Source of the DNA: Vanilla planifolia
Taxonomy: Eukaryota; Streptophyta; Magnoliopsida; Asparagales; Orchidaceae
Direction of reading: 5' to 3'
Length of the DNA: 64,000 nt
Assembly (NCBI GenBank): GCA_023846275.1
Contig: CM043877.1
Coordinates: 18,396,607-18,460,606 of the forward strand
Each line of letters begins with the position of its first letter. The first letter of the stretch is position 1. A program made the position numbers and the translations under genes. The notes below the pieces were generated by a model. It did no database searches. It was not told the DNA's origin and saw only the letters and a list, made by a program, of their open reading frames with translations. Shown here one piece after another: positions 62,060 to 64,000 of the stretch.

Positions 62060-62870
62060 GAATAGATGAGATAGGAAAGGTCAACAAGTTTGCGAGCTCA
62101 AAGATATATTACACTTATTATGAATGAGAGGCACAATGGCATACATCACATTTATAGATTGGTGGAATTTTTAAGACTACATCCACCACATATGATAGAA
62201 AAAACTAATCCATTTGAAGATGAATACCAATTAAAGAGGATTAAGATAATATTGGATTATATTTCTTGCCCAAAGCATAAGAAAGTTTCCTTTGTAGTGT
62301 TGACACTTGATGGCATTATTCATCATTGGTGGAGAGGTCAAACAAGACTCCATTATGATAATTAGCTTAGCACTTAAGATCTTGTGGAAGGAATTCTTCA
62401 ATGCTTTTCTAAAATGGTAATGAGCAAATTTTATCTAGGTTATCCAAATATGCTCTAGAGTTGTTAGCAAGTAAAGAACAAAAGTGTTGCATGTTCTAGA
62501 AAGGTTACAAAATTCAATTAAGATTGTATTAGCCTCTATGAAATTCACTTATAAAGAACTATTTGTGACTACAAGGTGAATTAAGTAAGATCAAAATGTG
62601 ATAGAATTTATAAAAGCATCAATTAGAAGAAAAAGTGTAATCTTATCACAAGTTGAACATATGTCTAAGGAGACAACTAGATTACGAGCACAAGATACAA
62701 ATACTAAGACAAGGGATAATCCATTATGTCAAACTTGTAGCAAAAAGCATTGGACAAAATATTATAAGAATTCTATCAAATATTTATTTACAATGAGATG
62801 GGACATTATACTAGAGAATGTCCTTTTATTATAGATTATGAAGGGAGGTAATAACACTTGGAGAAATAAT
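62060..62870 (+). pseudogene. Ty3/Gypsy gag relic
   Basis: Two open stretches, 62090-62365 and 62598-62834, and the broken part between them follow a Gypsy gag. First FLRLHPPHM, a NPFEDEYQLKRIKIILDY helix, CPKHKKVSFVVLTLDG and IHHWWRGQ (the F-R--PP-F----P--A--WL--IE, KV--A---L-G-A--WW pattern). Then LSRLSKYALELLASKEQK in the middle. Then CQTCSKKHWTKYY, a knuckle-like segment with one Cys lost. Protease and reverse transcriptase are not recognisable to the window end, so the element is truncated or too decayed. Confidence 0.75.
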
Positions 62871-64000
62871 GCACATATAAATTCTTACTTAGGAGATTCT
62901 TGAAAAAATACAACAAATAAAGGAAAGAGAATGACTTCTTCATATTAAGCATAAATTATTGTAATTATAAGAAATCAATATGCATAAGAGGAGGATGAAT
63001 TATAGAAGTTTAATAATTATTTGATTTTAAACTCAAGTATAAAAGTAATAAAAAAGTTTTACTTCATCAAACTAGTTTGATTAACTAAATTTACTTTGTA
63101 AAGCAAAACAAAAATTTTTATTAATTAATCTTAAATCTTATCTATAATTTTTTTTTTCAAATTTGTTTGACTAACTATGAGGTAAGTAGAGCATAATAGT
63201 AAGTTAAGCAAAAGAGGAAAAAGATTTTTAGGTAATTTAGTCTAACTAGAGCCTACATCCACCCCAATCAACCTAATTAAGTTTTTATTAAAAAATTACT
63301 CCTATTTTCCATAATTGGTACAGATAAATCTTACAAACTTAATCTTTTGACAAAGTTGATAAACATACACCTTACAAAGCACAAGTATAGTAGCTTCATT
63401 ATTATTAAAGCACTTATAACATGGTAAAGCTTAAGGATTATATCATTCACTTATTAAAAAAATCTATATAAAATAATAGCTAAATAATTTAGAAGATATT
63501 AACAAATAAAGTGAAACTTCATGCAATACAATATTGATGAAAAACTAGATTAAGAATAAAATGGATGTAGAATAGAAGGATTACTCAAATTTTGCAAAGC
63601 CCATATTCAAGTAATTTGTTTATTATAATCCTTAAAAAGATTTAGCAATCTATGCATCATTTATTCTTCATGTATTCTATCTCTATTCATACGAGTAAGT
63701 GAATTAGATTCAAATAAAGAAGTTGCAATAGCTATAATTACATTTTGGAGACTCTTCAAATAATTATTGCATGGTTTCGATGATGTATCATATTAATACA
63801 TCAAAACCATAGTATTCGGAGAATAAGAATAATTATGAGATCATTTCCGGGATCCAATGATATAGCTAGCATTAATAGTCTCAAAATGATTTGTCATACA
63901 AGTTTACAAAGTGTATTCATATTGTTCAATGTCAATACTTAGTGTAGTACTTAAGTTTAATTCATATTATAATAGATGAACACATAGATTTTACAAGTAT
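62871..64000. other. AT-rich DNA to the window end, no gene seen
   Basis: At about 63216-63290 a GTCTAACTAGAGCCTACATCC / CACCCCAATCAACC block occurs, of a kind often seen in plant dispersed repeats. Nothing else recognised. Confidence 0.45.

Noticed and set aside
1..64000. CRISPR array, tRNA or rRNA genes, bacterial operons
   Set aside because: No regularly spaced identical repeats with unique spacers, no tRNA A/B-box pair or cloverleaf and no rRNA core sequence was noticed; the window is plant nuclear DNA.

Overview
This is nuclear DNA of a land plant, most likely a flowering plant, though the sequence does not identify the species. The evidence is one intact intron-containing gene of the plant-specific NPH3/RPT2-like (NRL) family, set in very AT-rich DNA full of old, decayed plant LTR retrotransposons and a LINE. 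No bacterial, organellar or viral gene organisation is visible.

Layout. Positions 1-34000 are intergenic: AT-rich DNA with a long Copia-type LTR (about 5.3-7.9 kb), a Ty3/Gypsy gag relic (9.0-9.55 kb), another Copia-type LTR end (about 11.4-11.96 kb), a minus-strand gag zinc-knuckle relic (14.4 kb), a tandem array resembling a TRIM element (18.4-19.2 kb), several local tandem duplications, a minus-strand Gypsy-type LTR end (23.6 kb) and a Tnt1-like Copia LTR/primer-site/gag relic (about 32.1-32.9 kb). The only convincing host gene lies at 34.07-39.7 kb. It has a TATA box near 34072, a long leader with a GA tract and a probable leader intron, and four coding exons (35481-35542, 37414-37483, 37648-38781, 38870-39382). 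These encode a 592-residue BTB-NPH3 protein of the NPY clade (relatives of NPH3, linked to auxin-dependent organ formation and gravitropism).

Downstream, 42.0-49.35 kb is a decayed minus-strand LINE (ORF1 domain, endonuclease, reverse transcriptase, zf-RVT and RNase H all recognisable). A plus-strand LTR retrotransposon (about 42727-45892) splits its RNase H from the rest. A second small fragment of the same LTR family, in the opposite orientation, sits between the LINE ORF1 and endonuclease domains. From about 52.0 to 59.8 kb there is a long-LTR Copia element of SIRE/Maximus type with most of pol missing and a tandem duplication of about 932 bp inside its 3' LTR. From 61.0 to 62.9 kb there is a truncated Ty3/Gypsy gag region.

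Apart from the NPY-like gene, nothing here looks able to make a working protein. No CRISPR array, rRNA or tRNA gene was found. All coordinates of TE boundaries are by-eye estimates; splice sites of the NPY-like gene are read directly and join in frame.
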